Positions 23,942 through 38,300 are shown, counted from the first letter of the stretch. The stretch: DNA of 64,000 nt from Lycocorax pyrrhopterus obiensis (GCA_014706295.1 JACSVZ010000022.1:7272830-7336829), one strand, 5' to 3'. Program-made: numbers and translations. Notes: generated from the sequence alone by a model not told the origin.

Positions 23942-26900
23942 CTGGGGAAGTACAATAAGTTTCTTCCTGTCCCAAACAGGCACTGGTGGCTTGATGATGA
24001 GATGGAAAATTGAAGATCTTTGACAAGATCCAAATCTCAGCACCAGGTTCTATTCCACCTAGCCCAAAAAAGGCCATGTGCTTGTTGACTGAAGCAGCTC
24101 CTCAGCTTGATTGTAACAACGGAAGTTTGGAAATGAGGGCTACAATTTACCATGATTGTATTATTGGATCTGTGCGGGTGTAATTAACAAAGCAGGTATT
24201 TTTGTATATGTGGCTCTACTTATTTGCTCATGAAAACTCCCCGCCGTTTTCATCAGCATATTAAGGTTAATTAAAACGAATTCTGTTTGTATTGACTGCC
24301 TTTTCACGTATGCAAAGTTTGTGCGAATCAAGTGTATGGCTGGGGCCTTCTTCCCTATAAAATCCATACAGTTTCCTTTCAGAGCTGGGGGAAAAAAGAA
24401 TCAAAATTGCAGGCTGTTTGAAATTTAAATCAGAGCAGTGCTGGTCAATAGTATCAAGGTTACGGTGCCCTGGAAGGTTTTGATTGGGTGCTGCCAGGTG
24501 CAGGCTGGGTGACAATGACATTAAAGGTCAGGTGAATGGACTTTCAGGGTTTCTTTTTGGTTAATGTGGGATTCCTGGCTGAAAAAAATTCATGGAGTAG
24601 AATCATACAGGAGATTTGTATGGGCTTGTGGATGGTGTTTGGCCTGTGCCGAGGGAGAGCACAGGCCCAGTGTTTGCACTCTGCTGTTGTGAGGATTCCC
24701 CAGCTGAGATCAGAGCTTTCTTGCAGCAAGCCCTGAACAAATGCATAACGAGACATAAATGCTGTCCTGAAGGGTTTGCAACTGCAACGAATGGGCCTGA
24801 TAGCCTGTGTGAGAGGGGAAGCACAAGCACAGGAATGTGGGGTGACCTGCCAGGGGTTGTGTTGCAGGCTGTGATCATGCATTGGGTTCTCTTGAGAGCT
24901 GGAAGTGAGCCCAAGATTCCTAACACAGCACCACGACTCTCTGCCTGCACTCCTCGCAGTTTCTTCCCAGCTCCTGGAATTCTACTAGATGCTTAAATGG
25001 TTGCAGGCTGAATAGACTGTTTGGGCTTTTGTTTAATCAAACAGAGTTTTCATGAAACTTTATCTGAAGTCCACACTAATGCAGCAGCCACTGGCAATGT
25101 GTGTTACTTGAACAGGACCCCAGGCTTGCCAGAACTCTCAGGTGGGCCTGGCTGTACCTCTTCCTTAAAGTGAGCTCTTCAGAAAAACATTTTAAGTTGC
25201 AAAAGATGTGTTTTATTGGACCACAAGGTAAGAAAGTATATAGATGCTTTAAAACAGCAAAAATTCAGATCAACAGATTTGACTTGGGTTAAGACAGACT
25301 AAACTAAGGACAACATAAACAAATCCTACTCTTTCTTCCCTCTCTCATGCAGATAGATCTTCAGATTTGCTCTGATTTCAGCAATTCATTTGCTTTGTGT
25401 GTGACAACAAGGTCAAGGCAGTCCTTTTTAAGCACCTATTTAAACTAATTCCATCCACCCCCCTTCAGAGACCCTGTTGTGGATCTCTCCCTGCTGCTCT
25501 CAGCTTTGTCCCTGTCTTTGTTCCTGCATGGGCTCCTGCTTGTTTATGGGTCTCATTCTCTCCATCCCTCCTTGTCTGTACCCCAGGGGCTGAGCACCCT
25601 CAGTGTCTAATGGGACTGGAGTCCTCTCTCATGCTGGTTTCCCTGGCCCAAGGCTGGGTTGGGTGGGACAAGGTGCCCAGCCCCAGCTTTTCAGAGGAGC
25701 ATCACGTACAGCCAGCCCTAAACAAACAGAGCCAGAGCTGTCTGTCACATTTGCTGTTTAATTTGTCCGTGTTGAACTCGTGATTAGCACAGTGGGAGGA
25801 TGTGGGCTGATGGCAGCTCTTGCAGCTATTGTTGCAGACTATCTGCAGGCTCAGGAATGTACTGCTACATGGCCTTACTCTTGATTTACGTTCCTTTGGT
25901 TTATTCCCCAGGGAGGGAAATCTCTACAGGGTGTAAATCAGATTTTTTTTTTCTTCGCACAGACTCTGGCTCATAATTCTTTCAAATGTAAATCTGAACA
26001 TAATTCTGCAACAAGAATGGATTCTATGGCTAATCATGTGGCTTCAGGCTTTATATCTCTCTAAAGCTTTAGGCCATTTCTGTAGAAATATACAGAGTGT
26101 CTTCCAAAGAATAAAATAGTAATGCCCTGTATCATCCAATTGCTTTTTCATAAGCCCTTGAAAAGGTGAACATATTTTGGTTTGTTTATGTAACAGTTCT
26201 ATGATCCAAAAAGAAGGAAAGCAAAATGTAGGAAAAATTTTCTCCCATTAAAGCTGGCTTTTAATCTGCTTCCTTGACAAATGCAGTTGATACTGATGGT
26301 ATTTTTCCATTCCTGTCTCCTCCCAGTAAGACTGAACGATCTGCTTCTGTCTCTCTCTTGGCTCTGATAATGTTTTTGTACTAACATAACATAATGCCAT
26401 ACAATTAGAAATTATATGTTAGCTGTTAGTCATAGCCCAGTGAGTTTACATTAGACAAAAGAAATTAAATGGGAACCAGAGGAGACCTAGTAAGTGCAGT
26501 TTATGTTGCTTTTTTACACTCGGAAATATCACAGTTCTATTGATAAGAATCATTTATGCCTGTATGGGGAAACTAACAGTGCTACAGGCAAAAGAATTCC
26601 TGGTCATTTCTTCAATTTCGAATCATGCAGAGTTTGTAAATGCAAAGTTAAGAGAGTTTTTCTTCTGTCTTGGAATTGATGGGTTGCTTCAAGATTTGTA
26701 TTCACGCCCTGAAAGGAAATAGAATTATTTTTAGTCGTGATTGTCTGTAACACTAAAGGATGCCGTGTAAATTGTTGTGTTCTAGGGAGTGAGAGCTCAT
26801 AGTGTACTGAGGAATTTGATTCCTTGTGTTTGTCCTGGCGGAAGCCTTGCTTTAGGCAGCTTTGCTCAGTCAGACCAGTGGCTTTGCTGGTCTGGTGGTG

Positions 26901-29370
26901 ATTGGTTGAATTACTCTGCTTCATAATTATATAAATTTCTGCTTCCCTTGCTCCTGGATGTGTTCATAATATAGCTGTCTTTCTAAAGCTTGGAAGATTA
27001 GATTTTGTTGCTCATTAAGCATATTCATGATGGCTTAAAGTAAAATAAACTGTGTTATCTTTTTGGCCGCAGTTTCCAAAGTTACCATGTAGTCTTAGAT
27101 TAGATCCACCTATTGCAAGAGGACTCCCAAACCGTGGGATTGGCTGGGAGAATGTCTGCCCTTAAATTTAACTTGTGTTTCATACTCCAGTGATATTTGT
27201 GTAAGAATAATTTGGATTAGTAGTAATTGCCGACAGAGATTTCTTAGACTGAGATAACAAGAGTGAGTGAGAAATTTGGCTTTTTCCTTTTCTTCTCTTG
27301 ACTTTACTTATTGCTGCCTTTATTTCTTTTTCTTGTGTGCTTGCAGTTTGTACTGAATGGAGTTCTGAGTAGGTTTTCTACAGGTGGACACGGTCATTTG
27401 CCCTGTGATTGTGTAGGTGCAGGAATTATTTTCTTTGAAGGAACAAGGAGGTTGTTGTGTGTCTCATATTCCATGCAGACAGATGGAAAACTTGAAATAC
27501 CTGTTCATCAAGGGTTAGTTTTTTGTAGCAGTGAAGTTTTAGTGGCTTACAAAATTTCTTATCACTCCTGTGCTTCTCTTATGCTGGGCCATAGGATGTT
27601 GCAACCCTTTTCTTCTCTCTATTCCCAAGCAGGTGTGAAAGATAAGCCAGAATGTTTTGTAAGTCTGTGAGTGAAAATTTGAAAAGAATTAAAAAAGGGG
27701 TGGATGGAGAATTCTGTATTTACTACTATAATTTTTGGAAATTCTATTAGTATTGTGAATATTGAAGCCATTACATGGTGATGGTGTAGATTTCCCTGAG
27801 TTTAATTGAATGCAAAAGAGTTTCATCTTAGAAACAAGTTTTAACCTAGGAAAAAACCTACCACAAAAACAAACCTTGTTTGGGGGTCTATTGCTCATTA
27901 AAGGTGTCACTTGTAACAACTTATTTCAAGAAAAAGAGGCTTTGGCTACTCTCATTTTCTCCCTAAGATGTTCTCTGATTGCAGCCTCCACATTGCCACT
28001 TTAGGAAGGGAGGATACTCCTGGTGCTGTCATTTTAAAGACTATACAGATTGATTTTCATGTGGATCTTTTATCCAAATATATGGATTTTTCTTACATTT
28101 AATACCTCTATTTGGTAATTAAGATCACTGCAGAGATGTTGGTACTTAGTTGATTCACTGGCCCTGTAAGTGGAGTTGTAGCTAAAGGCACAGAAAAGCC
28201 TCAGTGCAGTGTAGAGCTGCTACAGGGCAGACAGAAAATAACAAACGGCTGTTTCTAACAGCAGCTTCCTTGGTGCTCAGTGTGGCTTCCAGATATTCCA
28301 TGGTGCATGGATCCAGTCCCTTAACTTCTTAACGTTCAACTTCATCAAAGATTGATTTTGCATTTGGTTTCAGCTGTGGGTGAAGGTTCACGTTTGTTGT
28401 TTTCATCCAAAAATATGTTATGGTCTATATTTCAGACTAAAAATTTCCTGTTAAATCTGGACTCCGAGGTGACTCCTGACCTGAAGGAAATCCTCTGAGA
28501 TCCACCACATCTTCCTTGCTTTTGTTCTCAATTTTTAAAAATCTTCCTCACTTTTTGCATAGATTTCAGTTTGGTAGGGTAGGAATGGGCTGTACTTTCT
28601 CTGAGCAGCACGCACTTGGAATGCCAAAAGGTGTGTGAATTCTTCACTTGCAGAAGAATACTTATCTGTAACATTTCTCCTGGTTTTGATCCAGAATCCT
28701 TCCACACTCAATGTCTCCTGCAGTTTGCATCTGTGGATTTTATAAACTTAAAGATGTAACAGTACAGGCCTGTTCAGGCAGATAAGGAATTATTCATATT
28801 TTGTTTGGTACTGCAACAAGTATTATTTTATAGCTATGTAAGTCTTTTATAGATACCTAAGAGGGAATTTAATCCTTGGAACTTACCTTGTCTCTGCATC
28901 ATAATTCTGTCAGTGTTCAGGTGTATTTCTGGGGTACCTCTTGGACTGAGCTGGGGTTCTGGTAGCACTCAGAATCACATTCTTGCACTGCTATTTGGAC
29001 ACAACCCTCATGTTTTACTAGATGAAAATATTTTGGCAAGGTGGTTAAGAAAACATGTTTATGGATCTGGATCTTTTAAGTGTAAATCTCCACCTGGACT
29101 TTAGTTAAAGGCTATGTCCAGCTGACCCCAGTTATGGTGGCTTAGAACTGCCATCCCCACTGCTCCTTATTGGGGCTCCAGAAGCTGCTGTTGCAGGCGA
29201 GGCTGATGTCCACTGGATGTTGCTTCCCAATATGCCATGCTTGGCAGTCTTGCAAGAAAAGACCTTGCAGCAGCTTTTGCAAGAGTACTAGGATGAAATT
29301 CAGTGATCTGGCTGAGATCTGACTGGACTAAGCGTTCTGTCTGTTCAAGTTCTTGATAAAATCTATGATT

Positions 29371-29384
29371 AAAAAAAAAAAAAA
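29371..29384. repeat. Poly-A run (14 A)
   Basis: A homopolymer of 14 A follows 'atctatgatt'. It may be a retroposon tail, but no element body is recognised upstream. Confidence 0.8.
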
Positions 29385-30651
29385 CTCACAAAAACCCCTT
29401 TTCCTTAGAGTTTGTGATTTCCAAAAGGCTTGCTTTGTTTCATCCCAGCAGTCAGCATATTTCACTGTGTGAAGCTCACCCTTTGCAAGATATATTTTTC
29501 AGTTTTCCAACTACCTGTGGGTTAAGGAACCCTATGAATGAGATCATTTGCATTCTTATTTATACTGAGTGTAGATCATGGCTTCCTTTTTGTGACAGAT
29601 TGGTGAGATACCAGAACTGCCAAGGTTGTAGATTTTGCACCAGACTGGCTCATGTGCCAACCACAATTTCAGCACCCAGGATGCCCAGTGGCAAGCCTTT
29701 AGTGGGTATTAACTGCAAACAGACTCTCTTGACTACGTACTAAAGTATTCTTTGACCCCAAATGCCCTCTGAGCCCCACTGAAGCCCAGGCACATTAGCT
29801 CAGGCTTTACAAGTTTTGTATCTTTCCCTGGAACACGGAGCTGAATCCCTGGCCCCGTTGCTGGCAAATAAAAGCACGAACAAAACAACCCCTTCCCACA
29901 CTTTTATGATGAATGAAAGTCTGCGGTGGTTACGCTTTTAGGAGGAGGTATGAAAACAGGCTCCTGATCTGAGTGTTAAAAAGGGCTTTATGCCTTAAGT
30001 GGCAAATGCCACTCTGACAAAGGATTAGTCAAACTTTGAAGGTCGAAGTGGGGTTTGGGAGCTCTGTCTGAAGCTCATTTTTTTATCTGAAAAAGGGACC
30101 TTCAAAGAGAAATTTCAGTACTTGACATGCAGCTTTTCCCCCTCTGTTCCAGCCTTGCAAACAACGAAACAACCAATGACAACAGAGGGAAGGAAGACAA
30201 GAAAAGCATGTAAAACAGCTTGCTCTTCCTTTCATTCAGTGCTGAGCTGCTCCTCAGGGCTGGAGCTTTCTTCTGTTTATTATCATTTTATATCTTTTGC
30301 ATATTTTTTTGTTTTCTGCCAGGGAGAATCTCTTGTTTTCTACAGAGAGCAGCTTGGAAGTGGGATATCTAATACGGGAGCCTCTGTGTGTGTCAACCAA
30401 GAGCCAGATTTTCAGCAATGCTCTCTATTCCACAGGCTGAATTTTCTCCCCTACCCACCCAGCTGCCACACAAAAATAACTGAGCTAGTCTGGTATAGTT
30501 TCTCTTTGCGTAAAAAGAACATGAGAAGGAACCAGTAACAGGCGGAGTGAAATTGCCAAATTATTTAGAAATCTTTTCTGGCTCAGCTGTCCCTGCAGGT
30601 TGAATATTTCTGGACGCGCGGCCAAAGCTGCTGCGCCGCTGGCCAAGAACA

Positions 30652-30734
30652 TGTCAGATTTCACCAGCTAAGCAGGGCAGGCTATGGGCAGGACGTGGCT
30701 GGGAGAACTCCAAGGAAAACTCAGGTGCTGTAGG
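30652..30734 (+). repeat. 5S rRNA-derived SINE head (AmnSINE1/SINE3-like) or 5S pseudogene
   Basis: The stretch aligns along its length with the 3' two-thirds of vertebrate 5S rRNA. TGTCAGATTTC corresponds to the 5S GTCTGATCTC, CAGCTAAGCAGGG is almost exact, GTGGCTGGGAGA corresponds to the 5S TTGGATGGGAGA, and CAGGTGCTGTAGG matches the 3' end. The 5' third is only weakly suggested (GGACGCGCGGCC from 30,612). The internal promoter region is mutated and no T-run terminator follows the last 5S base, so it is not a working 5S gene. 5S-derived heads are known from SINE3-class elements, including AmnSINE1 of amniotes; the tRNA-derived and Deu parts are not obvious downstream. Confidence 0.72.
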
Positions 30735-32254
30735 ATGTGGTAATTACTAATTCAGTAAATAGACTTCTCCAAGTCAGGGCAGCCTCTGTGTCCGATCTAG
30801 GAGGATGTTGGAGCACTGCTGGCAAAAAGCAGCAGGTAAAGGTTGGCAGGATACCTTATGACCCCATAAAACATCTTGGAATTATAAAGAAATATATATC
30901 GTGTGTCAGAATGGCATCAAGACCTTATAAAACATTTTACCTTCTTCCCCCCACACTCCCAAATTCCTCCATAACCTGAGGTTGCATGGGCTAAGGGGTT
31001 CTCCTTGCTTTTGAGAGATCCAAGTTTGAATTGCCCCTCTGGCATTATTCCTTGTCCACGCACATGCTCTGCCTGCCACTGTGGCACGAGGCTGTTTTTC
31101 TTGCTTTGACCAGTGATTTTTATCTCGAGACAAGAATTAGCATATAGGAATGGAAAAAACATATTATTAACATTTTCAGCTTTAGCTGGAGCTGCAGGGC
31201 ATAACCTTATTTCTGGTGAAGGGAAAATGAGGCTGGAATGCAGAGCCCCACGTGGCTTGTGTCTGGGACCTTGTCTGGGTTTCAATTTTTGGACTTCCTT
31301 GGCTTTCAGTAAGCAAAACCTTACCTTCTAATAAGGTAATATCTTCCGTTCTACCTTTTACTGTGCAGAGTTTCTCCATAAAACATCTGATGTTTGTCTG
31401 GCTCAGACATTCCCAGATCCTAGAATTAGTTGGTGAAGCAGATTAGACTTGTTGAGAATGAAAGCTCTGTCTGGTGAATAGTAAATCACAAGCAGCACTT
31501 TCCTGTGCAGTGGTAAAATCTGTTTATCTCCTCACCTGGGGGAAACTGTTATCGATGTGTCTGCACACCTGTTTAAACAGCCCTGCAGTGGGGAGGACAT
31601 TGGGAAGAGAGATATGAAACATGACTTAAACTTTGGAATAACCAGCTTTACACATGTATTATGATGTAAAATCTGTGGTTTCAACATGAGAGGGTTTTAC
31701 TTGAATAAAACTGTGAGGAGACCGAGAATTAATGTTCATCGTCTTGGCTAACACAGGATAAAACCTGATTCAGTTTTTTTTCAGTTCAGGTAGAGTTTTT
31801 TTATCCCTGAGCTAGCTTCTATGTTTGAGAAATGTTCCTTTTGTGTTTGTGGCACTTTCTTGTACTATTAGTGTACTGCAGCTTGGCCAAAAAAGCAAAG
31901 TCCAAGCTAACAAAACAGAGTTTCCTAATAGAAAATTTTTGCCTGCTGTTATTCAGAAATCATTCCGTGGTTCGAAGTGATAGGCTAAAGTTACTCCCTC
32001 TTCTGACCAGCCTTTGACAGGTTTTTCAACTGCTCTGTCTGAAATCAGCAGAGATTTTCTCATCATGAATGGACAAAATATGTTAATTATTGAAGTTTAT
32101 GTCCTGACTTAAACACTAGACTTTATAGGGAAAAGTGGAAGGAGTTAAGAATAATGTAATTTTTCCTGCTGGCTTTCCAAAAATATACAGAAATATACAG
32201 TATTTCTAAAACCTATCTAGGCCCAGCAGCTATGAATTACCTTTCTTGTTGTGA

Positions 32255-32272
32255 TTTTTTTTTTTTTTTTTT
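32255..32272. repeat. Poly-T run (18 T)
   Basis: A homopolymer of 18 T follows 'gttgtga'. It would be the poly-A tail of a minus-strand retroposon if one were present; none is recognisable. Confidence 0.85.
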
Positions 32273-35200
32273 GGTCATTGAAGATGCTCAGGAAGCTTTG
32301 CAAATCGGAAGTGGACTATTAGCCTTTGCTGAAATGCATTTTTGGCCATGACCATTCACCTGTTTCAGCATTGAACTCTGTGCATCCAAGGTTGTTTGTT
32401 TTTATTTTGAAATAAAAATGTGTAAAGAATACGCTTTTTGGGGGTACAAAAGTTCATATTCAGGGTAAAGAAAAGAAACCTTTTCCTCGCTGAAATGTGT
32501 TTCTTGCCAAGTTGGCTGAGAGAGCAGCTGAGTTTTTTCTGTATAAGGTGGTCTTTAGTAGACTCTTCTTTTTTCTACAATGATAGTGGCCTTTTAAAGC
32601 TGAATGAAACATTATCTACAAAGCTCTTAAACCATGGAATTAATGCAGTGCTCCTCCAGACAGTTATCTTCTGGAGCTGTATAACTTTTCAATTCCTTAT
32701 CTTCTTGACTTCTGCTCTTCTTGCCTCACTTTTGCATCCTTCCATGCACACACACCTGTGCAGCCTTTGCACTGGGTTTGAGGTGTACACCATGGCGCTT
32801 GTTTTGTGCTCTTTTGCTTTTATCTTGTTCCCACCAGTGCTGGTTCTTAAAGACAGAAATAAATAGGAAAAGTGAGGCTTGTGGGGTTGGAAATCTGTAT
32901 TTATGATTTCAGAGTTCCCTCAGCAAAACTCCTCGCATGCCCCCAGAGAACAGCAAAATGCTGTCTCTAACTTTTGAACTGGGCCTTTGTAAAGAGCTTC
33001 CAGACTGATACAAACACATAAGCAGAAAATGGAAAGAGGCTTGAGCACCTGGAGAGAAACATTCCAGGCTGGGCTGCTGCATTCAGGCTGCAATGGCACG
33101 TTCTGCCCAGGGCATGTGAAAGAGTGTGGAAGAGCTCGATCCATGATCCCTTTGCAACCCAGCTCTCTCTTTCAGGTTGGTTTGGGGAGTGAGCCACAGA
33201 AAAATCTCTGCTGACTGCCCCCCTGTTTGTGTATTCAGGCAAAGTCCCCACCCCCTGCCTTTGTGCAATACCTGTCTGAGGAAAACTGACAGAGGGAGTT
33301 GGGTGGCAGTGAGGTGAGGGACAGAGATGAGGCTCCAAGGAGGGAGGGGGACTGTAAATTTTGAAGGGTTTTTTGAGTATGAGAATTCTGGGGGGACAGT
33401 ATATCTGCATTAAGCGCTTGATGGGGGAAGAGTAAATGAGAGGATGTTGATCTTTTCAGGCTACTTTGGGTAATGCCTGTGTCCAGCCCAGACTTGGAGT
33501 GAGCAGCTATTTATGAGTGCCTGATCTGTTGCCACTCACGTCACTTTTCATGCTTATACTGATTTTAATGGAGATTCTTTGTCTGCTGTATGACTTTTCA
33601 TTATACGTGATATAACAATGGCTGCATGAGTTGCCTGTTATCATTTCTGCTCTGCAAGAAGATATTTGAAATTTATATTTTCCTTCCTGTCTTGAACTTC
33701 CCCTTGTCTCTTCTATAAATATGTGTTAGTTTGGCTTCTGGGGATATTCTGTAGGTCTTGCAGCCTTTCTGCTTTGCATGGCTGACATAAAGAAGAAGAA
33801 GGAGTATGAATGCTAGTGAGTGAAATGAAGTTATGTTTGTAGATAAAAGCCACTATTGTTTCTTCCAAGGCCTGTTCTCAGAGATCCCTAGCACTAAGAT
33901 CTAAGGTTTCAGTAGTGGAACTGATTTCAAAAAGGAAGTTTAGAACTCATTTATATGTTTTTATATATTCTACTGATGAAATGGGCAAGGAGCCTCAGTC
34001 CCTAAAGCCCTCTGTAGTATCCCAGCATGTTGTGCCCTCAAGATGCCTGTCTGCAGCCTTCTCCTGTCCCCCTGTATCCTCTGTGCATGAACAAAATAAA
34101 TCCCTAATGGTGCTGGTTGCTTTCTTGGCTCTGTTCTTTAGGTGCCTCGACTGGGCTTTCGATCCCCATAGTCACTTTATTGAAACACAGCAGGATCCTT
34201 CTGGGATGGCCTCCAAGATGTTCCTTTGAAAGACGAAATGTAGCCACTAATGAGCCATTCCATTTCTTTCTGCCCCCCTCTCTGTCTCAGGCAGGAAGCT
34301 CTTTGACTTCACATTTGCACTCTTATAGAAAGTTGGAGATGTACTGTCTCTTTTATTGGAAATAAATTAATAAATATAAAAAATGTGATGGAAGACACTT
34401 GACCTGTGACAATCCTTCCTTCCTACCTTTTTTCCATGTCTCAGTTGAGGCATGCTCCTGTAAGTTCAGGCTCTAAAAATGGTTACCAAAAAAGGGGAAA
34501 AAGAAGGATGAGGGGAATGTTGGGGGTTTTTTTCCTGCTCAACACCTGGAGCTCCCCAGAGGGATTTCCCCTCAGCTGCAGCCGTTGAGGTTGACCTAAG
34601 CTGGGTTTGTTTTGCTTTTAACCAGAGCTGCCCCATTTGGACACGTATTTCACATGTCCCAGGAGCTCTTTACCTCCACCCTCCCTCTCCCCAGTGTCTT
34701 GACGTCTGTTCAGTTCCTGTGCAGCCCCACTGGGGAGATGTTTGTGGTGCGGAGCCGTGAGTGATCTTGTTTGAAGGGATGGGAATGCCAAGCGTTCCTG
34801 ACTGGGCTTCCATGGGCGCTCAGAGCTGGCCCGGAATGTGTCCCAGAGGCTCCATGCTGACATCTCCATCTCTAGATCCCTCTTGTCCTCGCATCGCTCC
34901 CATCACTGAGTGCAGGCTGCTGTCTCTGCCGGGAGTGCAACAACAAGGCTCTGAAGAATACGCAGGCAGCCAAAAATAACAGCAATAAAAATAAAGACAT
35001 TATTAAAGCCAGATACAACTGATCTGAAGTCACAGCGAGTGTAACATGACTCAGTCAAATCCCCAGGACAGTTGGAGACAGAAAGGGAAGGAGAGAGGAA
35101 AATCTCTATCTGTTTAAAGTTCTGGGCCCCAAACTCCTTACAAGTCGGCTTTGATAATTCATCAGACGACCACAAAAAAGAATGCCTCCCCCGCTCCAGA

Positions 35201-35352
35201 TGCAACCGTGTCTTGTCCCAGCCTCTTTTTCCACAGCCTGTGAATCTCACCACATCAAGGGGAAAAGAAAATACATTTAAAAGTTCTCCTTATTTAGGTT
35301 GGGTAGGTTTGAAATATCCTCCAAAGGCAAACGTGTGCGTGTGTGACTGGAG

Positions 35353-35365
35353 GTGTGTGTGTGTG
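35353..35365. repeat. (GT)n microsatellite
   Basis: A short run of GT dinucleotides lies within a wider GT-rich area that begins near 35,333. Confidence 0.8.
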
Positions 35366-38300
35366 AGGATATACACGTGTAGAGTTATACTTGGGAGAAG
35401 GGAAAAATTACTGGAAAAAAGCAGCACTTGCAGTTCACACCCAGTGCTATTAGAGAAAGAGGAGGCTGTGAGCCTCTGGTGTGACACGGTTTAGCTAATT
35501 AGAGAAATTAACCCAAAAAGCCTACGCCAAGGAGTGTAGTGTGGGATGGGTAACTGCACCCTCACCCCGTCTGTGGCCTTGGGTAGGAGACTAACTCAAG
35601 GTACAGGCAGTGTTTCACAAAACAATAAACTCTCCTGGAGGTGTGTTTGGCTGTTGGTGGGACATTCGCTGGAAAGCAGATTGCCGTACCACGGTCAAAC
35701 AGGAATGGAGGGGAAATGTGGGATTGGGCACTGCTTGTTGTTCTTCTCTGCTATCGGGGGAGAGATTAATTTCTCAAGCCTGTTGTTGTGTTTGAGGTCT
35801 GGAGGGGGTACCATGAAAGAGGTATTCCCCACGCCATTTGGGAGAGTGGCTTTGACTAATGGACTCGAAGCCAATGGCAGAAAAGGGGCCAACCGAGAAA
35901 ACTTGGATCTGATTTCAGTATCACACAGTGTGTGTGTTTTGTTCTCAGATTTTTGCTGAGGCCAACTCCGATATAAACAGATGGACTTCAAAGTAGTTGG
36001 TCTGAATAAAAACTTACATAATATTTTAATGGTTCAAGTCTTTTGGGACTGTAAAAGTAGATTGAAAGTCTCAGAAGGTATTTATTTACGCTTTTTGGGC
36101 CAGGCAGAGAGACAAGAAATAAATCTGGTTCTGTTTTTTTGGTTGATTGGTTTGTTTGTTTGTTTTTCAGCATCCTGTGACTTCAAGATACTTTTACATT
36201 TCTTATAAGAGAAGACAACCTGCTTTTGAAACTGAAATTGTTACCTAATTTTTAAAAAAAATTGATAAGTTGTTGGTTTTTTCCTTTGAAATGTTTCAGT
36301 TTTTCAAGGCTTGATATACCTTTCTTTTCTCTTTGTTTTTCAATACAAAGGAATCATGTCTTGCTGCTGGATTTAATTTTTGTCAAGTTTTTGTTACCAT
36401 CTTTTTTGATTTCATTTTATCCATTTTAAAAATCAAGATCTTTTGAAACAGTCATGTGGCAAAAATGAAATGTAAGGAAAAAAAAGTGTGAATTCAGAGG
36501 AAAATTGCAAAATCTGCAATGTTCTAAATGGAGGTGCTCTTTCCCTTTCCTTTTCCCTTACCAGCTCTTTGTCTTTATGAATTGTATCCTTTTGCCTTTT
36601 TTTTTAGGAAAGGTTAATGAGAATTTCCATAGGCCAGTTATGAGTGCAAGAAATTACCTGTGGTAACCCCACAGTTCTGCTCCTGGCTGGAACAAGGCAG
36701 TGCCAAATGGGAACGAGGCAGGGACATTTCACTGCTCTTTTTCAAACCTAAAAAGCCTTGAATAATCTTGTCTTTTGAGGGATGAGTGGATCTAGTAAGC
36801 TCAATTTTGAGTATTTTATGTTGTCTTAGTCCTTTGGCTTCGCAGAAAACCTGTTCCTAACGCGCAGATCCCGAGGGATTTTAATGGCAGCACAGATGGA
36901 CCAGTTGTAGGTTATTCTGGGTTTTCAAGGGCAAACTGCAAAGCCAGTGTTTGATGTCCTCATTCTGATAAACAATAGATCACGTGCTTTGCCCAAGCTC
37001 TGTCCTGGAGACACAAGTTGGGGCACAGTCTGAAGGATTTCCTCTGCCGATCTAACCCAGCAAGACCGGACTGCAAGATGAGACACAACTGGAGAGCTTC
37101 ATTTGCTGGTGCTTGTTACACAAGCTCCAGACAGGCACTGTGTTACTTGACTAATACCACAGACAGTGTAACCACAGTCTTTCAAGATGTATTTGATGTC
37201 CCTCACAGAGCCTCGTAAGTGCTGCACTGTATGCCCAGGCTATAAAGAGATGTTTTAATTTAGAAGGGCTGCTACTTGCAGTTGTGTCAATATTACTTTA
37301 AAAAGTGTTTGGGTGGAGGTAGGGCAGACATTAGAGCAATTTTGGACCAGAATCTTGGGATCCAGTGTGTCAATATATAAAGTCAAATTTTGTATCAAGG
37401 ATTATACACAAAATGGAAAATGAATGTTCTGAAGAAAGTTTTGTGAAACATTACCTAGCTCTGACCAACTCCCCACCTAGGTATTTGTTACTTTCATTGT
37501 TTTCAAGTCTGAACACCTTCTGGTAGCTGACATGACTTACATCTGCCACACATTTTATTTTCTATTTCCCCAGTGGAGCAATATATTTTATTTCATTTTT
37601 AGTGTACATACTGCTGTTGCCTATATTATAAAAATATTAGGTTTCATTAGTCTACTCTTGGTGTGGAAGACAGTAAGGCTGTGATGCTCTGATGTTGCAT
37701 TTATTCACTGGATGCTGGAAAAGCTGAGTACAGCACAAAACAAGACGTGTTGAGAAAGGAACAGTCACAAGCAACTGTCCCTGTTTTCTAAATAATCTGG
37801 ATTTGGGTGGCTGTGTTTAAAAGATGGATATTCTTAAATGCTTTCAGAATCCACTTTTAGCTAAGGCCTTTTTAAAAATTATTTTCTGGCTAGGATTTCT
37901 GTATGGAGTGAAAGGAGTTACACACCTGATTTCAATGCTGCATGGGCATACATTGATGTGCAACTGCCGTAGGTTACTCTGACCACTCCTACCTATCCCG
38001 GTTATTGCTGAAAAATGTATCCATTAAAACAATTAAAGCATTTCCAAAATGTGCCAACTCGTTCCAGTGCAGCTAAACCTAGTGAGTCACTGGAATACGG
38101 AGGATTTAGGATTTTCAGAGTGTCAATAACTGCATGGCCGTGCCTCGTGCCTGCTTGTGTCTCCTGTTGGGATAAAGTGGTATGCAGTTTCAGATAAGCC
38201 TGGAAGGCAGGATTCATTTCCATGAGGTGCCCCATTTTTATAAAACTGTTTATAGCTCTAGATTTAACATTGAACTGAACTTTCTAATTTCTAAAATATG

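Noticed and set aside
26991..27015. Similarity to the mature miR-7 sequence (TGGAAGATTAGATTTTGTTG)
   Set aside because: Two internal bases are missing relative to miR-7 and the downstream DNA does not supply the complementary arm of a hairpin.
32967..33410. 147-codon minus-strand frame
   Set aside because: The proline- and serine-rich product reflects pyrimidine-rich DNA (antisense of a GGA-rich stretch). No domain or splice context supports it.
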